Positions 8,073 to 16,234 of a stretch of DNA of 64,000 nt are shown in pieces (position 1 is the first letter of the stretch; each line of letters begins with the position of its first letter). The notes beneath the pieces were generated by a model. That model did no database searches and was not told the origin of the DNA. It was given only the letters and a program-made list of their open reading frames with translations. The DNA is from an uncultured bacterium (GTDB taxonomy: Bacteria; Planctomycetota; UBA1135; GCA-002686595). Location of the stretch: contig CALLKX010000006.1 in NCBI GenBank assembly GCA_938083085.1, positions 1-64,000 of the forward strand, given 5' to 3'. The position numbers and the translations under genes are program-made.

Positions 8073-10162
8073 GCTGCCCCGAGGTTACGTCGGGGCCGAA
8101 CCAGGAGGTACCACCCACCCAGGGAGACCGCGACGAAGGCGGCCACGAGGTAGTAGTAGTTCCACAGGCTGCTGAGGACACCCTCGGTGAACCCGTAGGA
8201 GTGGAGCCCGACGCCGAGCTGGTTCACGTGGAACCAGGAGAAGGCCACGATCGATCCGCCGATCACCGCCAGCACCGCCACGCCGAAGTCCTTGATGTAC
8301 CCGCCCATGCGCGCGTGGAGGATCACCAGCTCGTACAGCACGATCATCAGGGCCCCGTTCTCCTTGGGATCCCAGCCCCAGAAGCGGCCCCAGGAGTCGT
8401 TGGCCCAGACGCCGCCGAGGATGGTCCCGATCACCGAGAACAGGAGGCCGAAGCACAGGACGCCGTAGGTCATGCGCCCGAAGCGGCGGAACCACTCGGA
8501 TTGCTCACGGCTGAGCGCCCCGCCGCGGTTCTTGAGTCCGTGCCCGAGACGTAGCACCAACCACACGTGCCCGAGCGCGGCCGCCAGCAGCCCCGCCGAG
8601 TACCCCATGGTCACCGTGGTCACGTGGGTCGCGAGCCAGAAGTTCGTGTTGAGGACGGCGATCAGCCCCCCCATGGTGTCGCCCTGACTCGCCGCCTCGA
8701 CCGCCTCGTAGCGCATGGCCAGGAACATCCCGGCGGCACCCAGGGTCGCCCCAAGCGCCAGCGCGACGCGCTCCTTGGTGAGCCGCTCGGCGATGAGGCA
8801 CACGAGGACCGCGATGGAGGTGATGAAGAGGATGGTCTCGTAGAGCGTTGCCACCGGGGGCCGCTCGAGGAGCAAGCAGCGGACCGTCACGCCGATCGAC
8901 GCCGAGGCCAGGCCGCCACCCACGAAGAACCAGGTCAACCGCGGGAGGAGCGAGCCCCCTGGGCGCAGCCAGGAGATCGCGACGGTCAAGAAGCCGAGCA
9001 GGAAGAAGACCAGGGCCTTGGTGAAGTAATCCCGCTTGTAGTAGCTCACCTCCATCGGGATCTTCTCGAACTCGCCCCGACCCGCGGCGGCGTCCTTGCC
9101 CGCCTCGAAGGCCGTCAGGACCGCGGGGCCGATCACGCTGACGTCGCTATCGACGCCAGCGAGCTGGGCATAGGCAGAGAAGAGCGCGAGCTCCTCAGCG
9201 GTGGGGTCCTGCTGCGCCGGATCCAACTTGCGCTGGAGCAGCTCGCCCGCGGTCTGCCACTTCTCCACCTCGCCGTCCTCGGAGGGGAACAGGGCCAGGC
9301 TGTAGTCAGCCGTCTCGATGAGGAGGAGGATGCTGTTGTACAGCGGGGCGATGGCCCGGTCCCGCTCGCCGCCTTCCGCAGCCCCCTCGGCGGCTTGCCG
9401 CCAATCAAGGGCCTCCGACCAGCGCGCGAGGACCACCTGGGTCCCGACGCTCCCGCCGCCCGCGGCCTCGGGATAGATCTCGATCAGCTCTGCCGGCGCC
9501 TCCGATCCGAGCCGCGCGGCCAGCCCGCTGAAGGTGAGCTCCAGCACCTCGTACTGGATGATGTTCTCCCGGAGCGCGATCAGCTGGGTCTCGACCCGAG
9601 TCCGCTCCGAGCCCTCCTTCGCGAAGGCCACCCTGGCGAGCTCCTCCATCTCCCCGCGCCCGGCCGACAGCTGGTTGTAGGAGTAGCGATCCCGCCGCTT
9701 ACGCCCCTCGAAGCGCAGCCCCATGGCCTCGAGCACGGCGTTGTCGTCCACGAGGAACACCTCGTAGGTCCTTGCCTGCTCGGGGAAGAACATGGCGTCC
9801 AGGTACCAGGTCGTCGGCGTGAGCTTCTCCGGCGCCGTCGGTAGCCCGGAGTCGGCAGGGATCTCAAAGCTCCGCTTGCCGTTGGTGTTCAGCATCCGGA
9901 ACCCGGCCACCGTCGAGAGCGGCTTGACCCGGCCGCGGTCCTGAACGGGGAGCTGCCCGAAGGCCTCCACCACGGCCTCGGGCCACGGCTGCGACCGCGT
10001 CGCCTCGACCTCGGCGCGCTCAACCTTGCGCTGTGCCGCGGCGGGCGTCGCGCCGGCCACTCCCAGGATGAGGAGCACCAGCGCCGTGATGAGGCCTGGG
10101 CCCCCGGCGGTCCAGCGCCTGGCCGCCGTGGCAACGTGAGGACTGTTGTGTTCGCAGATCAT
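8069..10162 (-). CDS. ccsA: cytochrome c assembly protein CcsA/ResC with long N-terminal extracytoplasmic domain
   Basis: A 697-residue membrane protein that handles haem export and attachment in system II cytochrome c maturation. The C-terminal part (from about 375) has eight or so membrane helices and the tryptophan-rich haem-binding WWD region seen as WGRFWGWDPKENGALM at about 590-605. FSWFHVNQLGVGLHSYGF, typical of the last haem-ligand loop, follows it. The N-terminal part has a signal or anchor helix (24-44) and a roughly 320-residue extracytoplasmic domain containing VQDRGRVKPLSTVAGF (73-88). That motif is known from CcsA/CcsBA proteins of Bacteroidota and Planctomycetota. Classical ResC is about 390 residues, so this is the extended form. 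ATGA overlaps with resB upstream and folD downstream. Confidence 0.93.
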   Translation of the reverse strand: MICEHNSPHVATAARRWTAGGPGLITALVLLILGVAGATPAAAQRKVERAEVEATRSQPWPEAVVEAFGQLPVQDRGRVKPLSTVAGFRMLNTNGKRSFEIPADSGLPTAPEKLTPTTWYLDAMFFPEQARTYEVFLVDDNAVLEAMGLRFEGRKRRDRYSYNQLSAGRGEMEELARVAFAKEGSERTRVETQLIALRENIIQYEVLELTFSGLAARLGSEAPAELIEIYPEAAGGGSVGTQVVLARWSEALDWRQAAEGAAEGGERDRAIAPLYNSILLLIETADYSLALFPSEDGEVEKWQTAGELLQRKLDPAQQDPTAEELALFSAYAQLAGVDSDVSVIGPAVLTAFEAGKDAAAGRGEFEKIPMEVSYYKRDYFTKALVFFLLGFLTVAISWLRPGGSLLPRLTWFFVGGGLASASIGVTVRCLLLERPPVATLYETILFITSIAVLVCLIAERLTKERVALALGATLGAAGMFLAMRYEAVEAASQGDTMGGLIAVLNTNFWLATHVTTVTMGYSAGLLAAALGHVWLVLRLGHGLKNRGGALSREQSEWFRRFGRMTYGVLCFGLLFSVIGTILGGVWANDSWGRFWGWDPKENGALMIVLYELVILHARMGGYIKDFGVAVLAVIGGSIVAFSWFHVNQLGVGLHSYGFTEGVLSSLWNYYYLVAAFVAVSLGGWYLLVRPRRNLGAA

Positions 10163-11376
10163 CGCTGGTCACCTTGGGCGGAGGCCGCCTGAGCGGTGCG
10201 CCGGCGTTCCTTGCCCAGGAAGAGGAAGAGGCGGTCAAGGAAGGTCCAGATCAGCCCAAGGGCGATCACCGCGACGGAGATCCACGGGATGCGGTCGCTC
10301 GGGTTCCGAGAGACGGCGAGCACCGTGTAGGGCTCGCCGGGGACACCCTCCGGGGGGCCATAGCTCGCCTGGTAGATGATGAGGCCGTCCGAGCGGAGCG
10401 GCTTGTTCATCTCGATCAACACGGGGACCTCAGAGCCATCCTCGTCGATCTGCACCACGGAGCTCGAGTACGCCCGCGCCATGGAAATGCCGGGGTGATC
10501 ATCCTTGGTGAACTTCTCGAGGCGGAGGCTGAACGGCATCGAGTGGCGCCGGTGCCTGAGCGCCACCGCCCAGCTCTTGCCCCCCGCCTCGAAGGTGAGC
10601 GGGTGCTTGTCCCGCCCGAAGATGAAGGACTCGGCCACGGTCCGCCCGTTCAGCGCCTCGGCGCGGAGGTAGAGCCCGGGGACATCGGCCTCGGCCTCCT
10701 TGCTGCGGCGCTGCTCGGCGAGGAAGAAGCCGTCATAGTCCGGCGCGTCCATCTCGTCGCCGGGCTGGATCCTCGAAGTGGAGGTCGGGAGCGAGTTACG
10801 CATGTAGCGCGTCGCGACGATTCGGAAGGGCAGGTCCCCGCTCTCGAGGACGCGCTGGGTGCCCCCATCGAGACCCTCGAGCTTGGCCTCGGAGAGAGTG
10901 AACTCCTGGACGTCCCGCGTCTGGGAGGCATCCCAGAGGACGAGCTCCCAGCCGGAGTACTCCTCGAAGTTCGAGCCCTGCTCGCCCTCCTTGAGCGCGA
11001 TGCGGCCGTAGATACTGGTGGCGTGCTCCACCAGCCCGCCGAGCATCATGAGCGCGATGCCCACGTGAGCGATGATGACGCCCACTGTCCGCCGAGACTT
11101 GCGGATACGCACCATCCCTCCCACGAGGAGGTTGAGGGTGAACAGCCCCATGGTGATGTAGCCGCCCGGTAGCAGCAGTCGCATCTTCCCCGCCTTGGCG
11201 AGGACCACCCAGGACTCGAAGTACTCCTCCTGCACCTGGTGGATCCCCTTCTCAACCTGCTCGAGGGTCCCGAGCCAGGTCAACAGAAAGAGGTTCACGA
11301 GGAGCGCCACCGCGAGCCAGAAGGACCCGAGCGGGGAGAGGATCTTGCCGATCAGGGTCGTGGGTTTTTTCGCCAT
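10159..11376 (-). CDS. resB: cytochrome c assembly protein ResB/CcsB-like
   Basis: A 405-residue partner of CcsA in system II cytochrome c biogenesis, thought to keep apocytochrome c reduced and positioned. Three N-terminal membrane helices are visible (about 13-34, 66-86 and 96-116), the first beginning with the characteristic LGSFWLAVALL. A large extracytoplasmic beta-rich domain (about 120-355) follows, then a last helix near 362-385 and a basic C-terminus. VGVIIAHVGIALMMLGG in helix 3 carries the conserved ResB histidine. The stop overlaps the ccsA start by ATGA; the duplicated-domain lipoprotein gene ends 14 nt upstream. All cytochrome c proteins of this organism, including the pentaheme protein in this window, are candidate clients. 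Confidence 0.92.
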   Translation of the reverse strand: MAKKPTTLIGKILSPLGSFWLAVALLVNLFLLTWLGTLEQVEKGIHQVQEEYFESWVVLAKAGKMRLLLPGGYITMGLFTLNLLVGGMVRIRKSRRTVGVIIAHVGIALMMLGGLVEHATSIYGRIALKEGEQGSNFEEYSGWELVLWDASQTRDVQEFTLSEAKLEGLDGGTQRVLESGDLPFRIVATRYMRNSLPTSTSRIQPGDEMDAPDYDGFFLAEQRRSKEAEADVPGLYLRAEALNGRTVAESFIFGRDKHPLTFEAGGKSWAVALRHRRHSMPFSLRLEKFTKDDHPGISMARAYSSSVVQIDEDGSEVPVLIEMNKPLRSDGLIIYQASYGPPEGVPGEPYTVLAVSRNPSDRIPWISVAVIALGLIWTFLDRLFLFLGKERRRTAQAASAQGDQR

Positions 11377-11390
11377 AGAATTCGTCCGAC

Positions 11391-12575
11391 TCAGCGTGCG
11401 CCGATGGAGCCCGCGAGGCTGAGAAAGTCGTCACGGACCGCTGCCACGTCTCCGCTGGGCCCGGTCGCTTTGAGCGTCACGATGACGCCGCCGCTCTCCA
11501 CGATCGCGGCGAGCATCCGCTGGTCCGGCTTGGGCGCCGGGTCGCGCATTCCCTGCAGGGCGCCCACGCCCTCGAAGACCGTCGCGGTCATCCCCATCAT
11601 CGGGGTCCGCTCGAGGGCATCCAAGCCGGCCTGATCCAGAGACTCGAGGCCGAGCTGTCCAGCCCAGCGGTTGATGTTGGCGAGCACCCCGCCCCGGGCC
11701 ACGGAGATGTACATCTCCACCGGGCCCTTGCGGAAGGTCACCTCTCGGAACGAACTGGTGGCCGCCTCCTCCGTCCAGCCGTAGGGCGCGGCCCAGGTCA
11801 GCGAGGACGGGGGCGCGCCAGCGCTGCCGCCACCGCCGCTTTGGGCTGCCCCGGGACCCGCAGCCGCGCTGGACGGGTCGGCCAGATTCAGGCTGTCGAG
11901 GAAGCTGTGGAACGCGGGCCGCTGGGCCCCCAGCAGCTCCGACGGTCCCGTCATCTTGACGAACAGCGCCGACTGCCCCCGGGCGAAGACCGCGCCGAAG
12001 AGACCCGCGTTCGTGATGCGAGTCCCGTCCATGCCCTCGTAGCTCCCCTCCAGCTCCACGTAGGTCGCCGGCTGGTCGAACATGGTCCGCTCCTCGAGAC
12101 CGAGGAATTCTTCCTGGCTCATGGGAGCGAGTCCCACTTGCCGGCGCCAACGATCGATGTTGGCGCGGACGCCGCCTCCGTCGCCCATCAGCATGGTCAG
12201 CGAGACCTGCGCCGGCTGTGGCTCCGCGGGGACCTGCAGGTTGATGATCCTGAACTGGGTCGGCGGCAGCTCCTCCCAGCCCGCAGGGACCTCGTAGTCG
12301 AACATGGCCGCCAGCTCCGCTCCGCTGGGGGCGCTGCCCTGAGCGGGGTCTGGCGCGCGGGCACCAGCGCTGGCGGGTGGCCCCTCTCGGAGCGGGAGCC
12401 GCTGGGTCACCGTGGCTCCGGGTCGCACCGGAAGGGACGGACGCTCGGAGGTCCGGCGGCCGTCAATCTCTGCAGTCTCGCCAGGCCCGCACGCGGTGCC
12501 GGCGAGCACGCCCCCGAGGGCGAGGCACGCAGTGAGGGTTCGGTTGAGTAGGAGCCGGGGGACGCGGGTGATCAT
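11391..12575 (-). CDS. lipoprotein with two tandem copies of an unknown domain
   Basis: The start is placed at the ATG giving MITRVPRLLLNRTLTACLAL, a signal peptide with a probable lipidation Cys at 29 (VLAGTAC); an upstream in-frame extension would run into the neighbouring synthase gene. The mature protein has a Pro/Ala-rich linker (30-90) and two similar domains at about 94-231 and 262-391. Both contain an aromatic PxGW or YGW opening, FR followed by a strand, GGxxxNIxRWxxQxGL (compare VRANIDRWRRQVGLA and VLANINRWAGQLGLE), and a final K-(x)-TGPS plus a helix. A Ser/Gly/Ala linker separates them. Function unknown. Its place between the quinone-type prenyl synthase and resB suggests an outer-leaflet factor in cytochrome or electron-transport assembly (inference). 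Confidence 0.8.
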   Translation of the reverse strand: MITRVPRLLLNRTLTACLALGGVLAGTACGPGETAEIDGRRTSERPSLPVRPGATVTQRLPLREGPPASAGARAPDPAQGSAPSGAELAAMFDYEVPAGWEELPPTQFRIINLQVPAEPQPAQVSLTMLMGDGGGVRANIDRWRRQVGLAPMSQEEFLGLEERTMFDQPATYVELEGSYEGMDGTRITNAGLFGAVFARGQSALFVKMTGPSELLGAQRPAFHSFLDSLNLADPSSAAAGPGAAQSGGGGSAGAPPSSLTWAAPYGWTEEAATSSFREVTFRKGPVEMYISVARGGVLANINRWAGQLGLESLDQAGLDALERTPMMGMTATVFEGVGALQGMRDPAPKPDQRMLAAIVESGGVIVTLKATGPSGDVAAVRDDFLSLAGSIGAR

Positions 12576-12603
12576 GTACCTATTCTGGTCGATCACGGCC
12601 CGC

Positions 12604-13611
12604 TCACCAGCGACGCTCGAGAACAAACTCGGTGAGCGCATGGAGAGCTTCGCGCGAGGGCCCCTCGGGGAGACGATTGAGGCGAGCACGCGCCCGGTCC
12701 ACCAGCTCCCTGGCGCGCTCCCTTGCCTCCGCGATCCCGGGCCCCATGTCGCAGACCTCGAGCAGGCGGCCGAGCCGTCCGCCCGGCTCATCCTCAAGTC
12801 CCGGGAGCGTGTACGCGTCGCGTATGGCGGCTCGGGTCACCGCCTCAGCGGCGCGATAGGTATGGAGCACGGCGAGGGTCACCTTCCCGTCCTCCACGTC
12901 CGTCCCCGTACTCTTCCCCGCGACCTCCTCGTCGCCCTCCAGGTCGATCAGGTCATCGACGATCTGGAAGGCGAGCCCGAGCTCTCGCCCGAAGGCGCGC
13001 ATCTCGGCGCCGTCGAACTCAGAGCCCCCCGGATAGCGCATCCCCAGCTCGCAGGCCGCCCCGTAGAGGGCGCCCGTCTTCGCCGTGGCGATCCGCTCGT
13101 AGTTCTCCACCGGCATCTCGAAGTCGTAGCGGCCTGCCGCCTGCTCGATCTCACCGGAGCAGATCTCCTGGGTGATCTGCGACAGCAGCTGGCTCACGAG
13201 GGAGGTGGGCAGGGTCGTCGAGAGGTGGAAGGCCCGCGAGTAGAGGAAGTCTCCGAGGAGCACCGCCACCTGGTTGTCCCAGCGGCGGTTCACGCTCGCG
13301 ACGCGCCGGCGCTTGTCGGCGCCGTCGAGCACGTCATCGTGCACGAGCGTCGCCAGGTGGATCAGCTCGACGATCGCCGAGACGACCGCCAGGTCCCCGC
13401 GCTCCGCCGTCTCCGAGGCACGGCCGTGGGCACAGAGCAGGACGAGCCCGCCCCGCAGCTGCTTACCGCGGAACCGGCCGATGTGCGCCGTCATGTCCGA
13501 CACGGCCGGGACGTCCGAGGACAGCGCGTCCGAGAGCACCTCTCGCATGGCCGCGAGATCATTGGCGATCGGGGCCACCAGGGCCTGGAGCTGGGCGTCC
13601 TTGCGACTCAT
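12604..13611 (-). CDS. polyprenyl diphosphate synthase
   Basis: A 335-residue trans-isoprenyl diphosphate synthase that extends allylic diphosphates with isopentenyl diphosphate, most likely to make the side chain of the respiratory quinone (IspB/HepT-type). The first aspartate-rich motif is in LVHDDVLDGADKRR (DDxxD) and the second in FQIVDDLIDLEGDEE. GKSTGTDVEDGKVTLAVL after it is the typical quinone-type synthase region. Two earlier anchor motifs, RGKQLRGGLVLL (the family's GKR(L/M)RP-like region) and SDAL, are also present. The start is the ATG of MSRKDAQL, 12 codons inside the open frame. Neighbours: mobA 69 nt upstream, the duplicated-domain lipoprotein 28 nt downstream. Product chain length cannot be read from the sequence. 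Confidence 0.93.
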   Translation of the reverse strand: MSRKDAQLQALVAPIANDLAAMREVLSDALSSDVPAVSDMTAHIGRFRGKQLRGGLVLLCAHGRASETAERGDLAVVSAIVELIHLATLVHDDVLDGADKRRRVASVNRRWDNQVAVLLGDFLYSRAFHLSTTLPTSLVSQLLSQITQEICSGEIEQAAGRYDFEMPVENYERIATAKTGALYGAACELGMRYPGGSEFDGAEMRAFGRELGLAFQIVDDLIDLEGDEEVAGKSTGTDVEDGKVTLAVLHTYRAAEAVTRAAIRDAYTLPGLEDEPGGRLGRLLEVCDMGPGIAEARERARELVDRARARLNRLPEGPSREALHALTEFVLERRW

Positions 13612-13680
13612 GGAATCAGGGAGGGGTCCTGGGAGCGCTGAGCCCACCGGGAGGAAGCCGCAGCACCTCGCCGGAAGACC

Positions 13681-14508
13681 TCAGCGGGTGCCGCGGAGGA
13701 CCTCGTTCCTCAAACGATCGTAGTCGCTCATGGTGTTGAGGTTCACCAGTCGCGCCGATGTCTTTTCGTCGGGGGAGAGCCGTTCCAGGACGGGCGCGTG
13801 GCCCCCTGTCGCAGCCGGGTCAAAGATCGCGACAAGGCGTCGCTTGCCTGCCCCAAAGGCCGCCCTGGCCGCGGGGAGACAGGAGAGCCGGTACACGGCA
13901 CAGAGAGGTTGCTCGCGATCGTCGACCATCCACATGGCCGCGTCGCTGGCCTTGATCTCCGGCGACCCCATCCCCCCCTCGCCGGGCGCCCTCATCTCCA
14001 CTTGCCGCAGCAATGGCTCCAGTTCGGCCTTTCCGACCAGTGGCATGTCGCAGGCGAGGGCGATGACCCCCTTGGCGCCCAGCCCGCCCGCTCGCTCCAG
14101 CGCGGCGAGCAGCCCCGCCAGGGGGCCCGCGCCCTCGACCACATCGAGAATCACCGGTCGCCCCGCCTCGGACGCGGCGCCCCGCGGCCCGCGGGCGACC
14201 TCGACCCATCCGCAGAGCCCGTCGAGCGTGCGCGCCGCCCGCTCCATGAGCGATGTGGAGTCCCCGGAGGACCCGGAGGACCCGGAGGCCACGGACGCCA
14301 TCGGCCATGGGAGGAGCGCCTTATCTTGCCCCATCCGTCGGCTCTCCCCGCCGGCGAAGACCACACCTAGATAGCCGTCCGCCTTCGCAGCAGGAGCACC
14401 GGCCACCGCCGGCTGAATCGCGGCGTGCGCCTCGCCAGAGGTCCCAGGAGCCGAGGCCGGGGCGCGGGCGTCCTTGCGCTCAGCGCCAGGGTCGGTCGGA
14501 ACCGACAT
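13681..14508 (-). CDS. mobA: molybdenum cofactor guanylyltransferase-like protein
   Basis: MobA transfers GMP to molybdopterin to give the bis-MGD cofactor of many Tat-exported oxidoreductases. The nucleotidyltransferase signature is VVFAGGESRRMGQDKALL (49-66), with the G-rich loop, Arg and the Lys that contacts the triphosphate. ALACDMPLVG, at about 160-170, carries the metal-binding Asp. The first 44 residues are an Ala/Pro-rich extension, and a short Ser/Gly repeat (about 76-82) is encoded by three copies of a 9-bp unit. It starts 6 nt after tatA, which fits the biology because molybdoenzymes are the classic Tat substrates. Other nucleotidyltransferases of the NTP_transf_3 group (MocA-like) are the alternative. 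Confidence 0.85.
   Translation of the reverse strand: MSVPTDPGAERKDARAPASAPGTSGEAHAAIQPAVAGAPAAKADGYLGVVFAGGESRRMGQDKALLPWPMASVASGSSGSSGDSTSLMERAARTLDGLCGWVEVARGPRGAASEAGRPVILDVVEGAGPLAGLLAALERAGGLGAKGVIALACDMPLVGKAELEPLLRQVEMRAPGEGGMGSPEIKASDAAMWMVDDREQPLCAVYRLSCLPAARAAFGAGKRRLVAIFDPAATGGHAPVLERLSPDEKTSARLVNLNTMSDYDRLRNEVLRGTR
14263..14289. repeat. 9-bp x3 tandem repeat inside mobA
   Basis: Three copies of CCCGGAGGA (the last with one change) in frame in mobA. They encode the Gly-Ser-Ser run next to the N-terminal catalytic motif and probably mark a slippage-prone loop. Confidence 0.8.
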
Positions 14509-14514
14509 GCTGGG

Positions 14515-14748
14515 TCAGGACTTCGTGTCGCCGTCGGAGCCGGGGGCGCCCTCGACTTGCTTGGCGGGCTCCTCTTCCTTCGAGTCGAGGCCCTTCTTGA
14601 ACTGCGTCACGCTGGACCCCATCGCCCGCGCCAGCTCCGGGAGCTTGCGCGCACCGAAGAGGAGGAAGACGACCGCAAGGATCGGCCAAAGTTCCGCGAT
14701 CCCGGGAATGGCGAGGAGGGGCTCGGTTCGAGTGTCGTCGATCTGCAT
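14515..14748 (-). CDS. tatA: Sec-independent translocase subunit TatA
   Basis: A 77-residue protein with the TatA layout: short N-terminus, membrane helix IPGIAELWPILAVVFLLFG (about 14-32), the FG hinge, then the amphipathic helix ARKLPELARAMGSSVTQFKK (33-52) and an acidic, disordered tail. The order FG-x2-KLPELAR-x2-G-x5-FKKG is the family signature. TatA forms the pore that moves folded proteins across the inner membrane. The start is the ATG of MQIDDTRTE; the longer open frame upstream runs antisense through another gene and is not protein-like. It is the first gene of the cluster and lies 6 nt before mobA. No tatB or tatC is in the window. Confidence 0.95.
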   Translation of the reverse strand: MQIDDTRTEPLLAIPGIAELWPILAVVFLLFGARKLPELARAMGSSVTQFKKGLDSKEEEPAKQVEGAPGSDGDTKS

Positions 14749-14807
14749 GTGTCCGGCTCCGTGGAGAACGGGGGCCGTCCAGTGTAGGAGAATCGGGCCA
14801 CCAATGA

Positions 14808-14843
14808 AGAGGCGGGGGGCGCCAAAGTGCGCCCCCCGCCTCT
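14808..14843 (-). terminator. strong intrinsic-type terminator hairpin
   Basis: A perfect 15-bp inverted repeat (14808-14822 against 14829-14843) with a 6-nt loop, extremely GC-rich. It begins 23 nt after the stop of the unknown gene at 14867-15796 on the minus strand and is followed there by TTCATTGG, a weak U-rich tail. It also insulates the tatA-mobA operon from that gene. Confidence 0.8.
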
Positions 14844-14866
14844 GGAGGTTGAATTCGAGAGCCGAA

Positions 14867-15796
14867 TCAGCCGGCCACGTCGAGGCCCTTGCCCCGCGGG
14901 GCGAGGCCCTCGGCCATGCGATCCGAACCGTAGACCACGCCACGGGAGCCCGCGTCGGACTCGCCCGGCTCGAACAGAAAGGAGAGCTGCTCCTGGAGGG
15001 CCGAGAAGGACGCCGCAAAGAGGTCCTGGAACGTGCCTCGGTCGATCGGGTCGCCGGTCTGAGGGTCAAACAGCGCGGCATCGAGGCGCGCCGTGGCGCT
15101 GGCGAAGGCCTCGGCCACGCCCGTGGCCACGGCGTCTCGCTTCTGGTCAGGGAACTCGGCGGACGCCAGGCGCGCCTGGACGCTCTCGGCGAACCCGGCA
15201 AAGCGGTCCCGGACCACGTCGCCCACCTCCGGAGCGCTGGAGGCGTCAGGCGCCCCCGGTGCAGCCTTGGAGGGCTGCGCGCCCTGGGGCGCAGAGGCTT
15301 CCTGAGCACGCACACGGGTGGCCTCAACCCCGTTGCCGGAGGGGCTGCCCACCGACTGCGCCGGGGCAGCCTCCGCGGCGGCCCCGTCAGGGGCCTCAGA
15401 TGCCGGGGTGCGACCTTCCTTCAGGACCGCGCTCACGTTCTGGAAGAGGTTCCCGACGCCCCGCTGGACGTCGGCGGGCTCGATCGTGCCGTCCGAGAGG
15501 CCTGCCCTCAGTCGGGCGAGGCCAGACTCCAACTGCTCCGCGGCTTCACGGAAGGCCGGAAACTCACTCCGATCCATGTCTCCCGAGGCCGACCGGAGGC
15601 GGTCCATGAGCGACTCGGTGAGCCCGTCGAGGCGGGCGAGGTTGGAAGCGAGTTTCTCACCCTCAGGGCTGGAGGGGCGCTCCGCGCCTACGGCGCTGTC
15701 CGGAACGGCCTGCTGCTTGGTCGCCGCGGGCGTCGCCGCGGGCCGGACCTGAGCCGGAGCGACCGGCTGTTGTTGGCGCTGACTGGGAATCTGCAT
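14867..15796 (-). CDS. alanine-rich cytoplasmic protein of unknown function
   Basis: A 309-residue protein that I do not recognise. No signal peptide or membrane segment. Residues 1-40 are Gln/Pro/Ala-rich and look disordered. Residues 45-130 form a helical domain with ASNLARLDGLTESLMDRLRS and a second helix pair around EQLESGLARLRAGL. A Pro/Ala/Glu-rich linker (about 130-200) leads to a second helical domain (about 200-285), and the protein ends in a short Gly-rich tail. ATG start. It is a single-gene unit closed by a perfect hairpin terminator and divergent from the CPXCG/SMUG1 pair. A structural or secretion-chaperone role is possible, but nothing in the sequence shows it. Confidence 0.65.
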   Translation of the reverse strand: MQIPSQRQQQPVAPAQVRPAATPAATKQQAVPDSAVGAERPSSPEGEKLASNLARLDGLTESLMDRLRSASGDMDRSEFPAFREAAEQLESGLARLRAGLSDGTIEPADVQRGVGNLFQNVSAVLKEGRTPASEAPDGAAAEAAPAQSVGSPSGNGVEATRVRAQEASAPQGAQPSKAAPGAPDASSAPEVGDVVRDRFAGFAESVQARLASAEFPDQKRDAVATGVAEAFASATARLDAALFDPQTGDPIDRGTFQDLFAASFSALQEQLSFLFEPGESDAGSRGVVYGSDRMAEGLAPRGKGLDVAG

Positions 15797-15970
15797 GATG
15801 GGGTTATCGGTAGCGCCGTCGCGAAATCCACCGGAAGAAACGGACAGCGGAACTTTCTGGGTCGATTCCGCCCCCGCGGGCCGTGAGGGCCTCCGCTACC
15901 CGTCCCTGAACGAGAACACGGAAAGGCTTTCCGTCTGATCCCCTCGCGCTCCCTCGACGAAGAGCCCGTC

Positions 15971-16228
15971 GTGGATGAACTGATGGAGCAAGAAGAGGAC
16001 CTCGGGGACGACCTGCTGGACCAGGAGGGCGCCTTCGACAGCGACGGCGAGGCTAGCTATGCGTGCTGGGCCTGCGGAGAGGAGGTGGTGATCCCCATCG
16101 ACCCGACCATGGGGCACCGGCAGGACTACGTGGAGGACTGCCCGGTCTGCTGCCGGCCCAACGAGATCCACGTGGAGCTCGACCCCGAGGACGGCCACGT
16201 TCGCTGCTGGAACAGCCAGGTCGGATAG
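15971..16228 (+). CDS. CPXCG-type cysteine-rich zinc-ribbon protein
   Basis: An 85-residue acidic protein with two Cys pairs, CWAC (32-35) and CPVCC (57-61), separated by 21 residues, plus a late Cys79. This is the layout of the small CPXCG family, a probable single zinc ribbon of unknown function. The GTG at 15971 is used as the start; an ATG four codons later is an alternative and would not change the domain. The gene ends 6 nt before the SMUG1-type glycosylase, so the two are likely co-transcribed. A nucleic-acid or protein-binding accessory role is inference. Confidence 0.75.
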   Translation: MDELMEQEEDLGDDLLDQEGAFDSDGEASYACWACGEEVVIPIDPTMGHRQDYVEDCPVCCRPNEIHVELDPEDGHVRCWNSQVG

Positions 16229-16234
16229 AGCATC

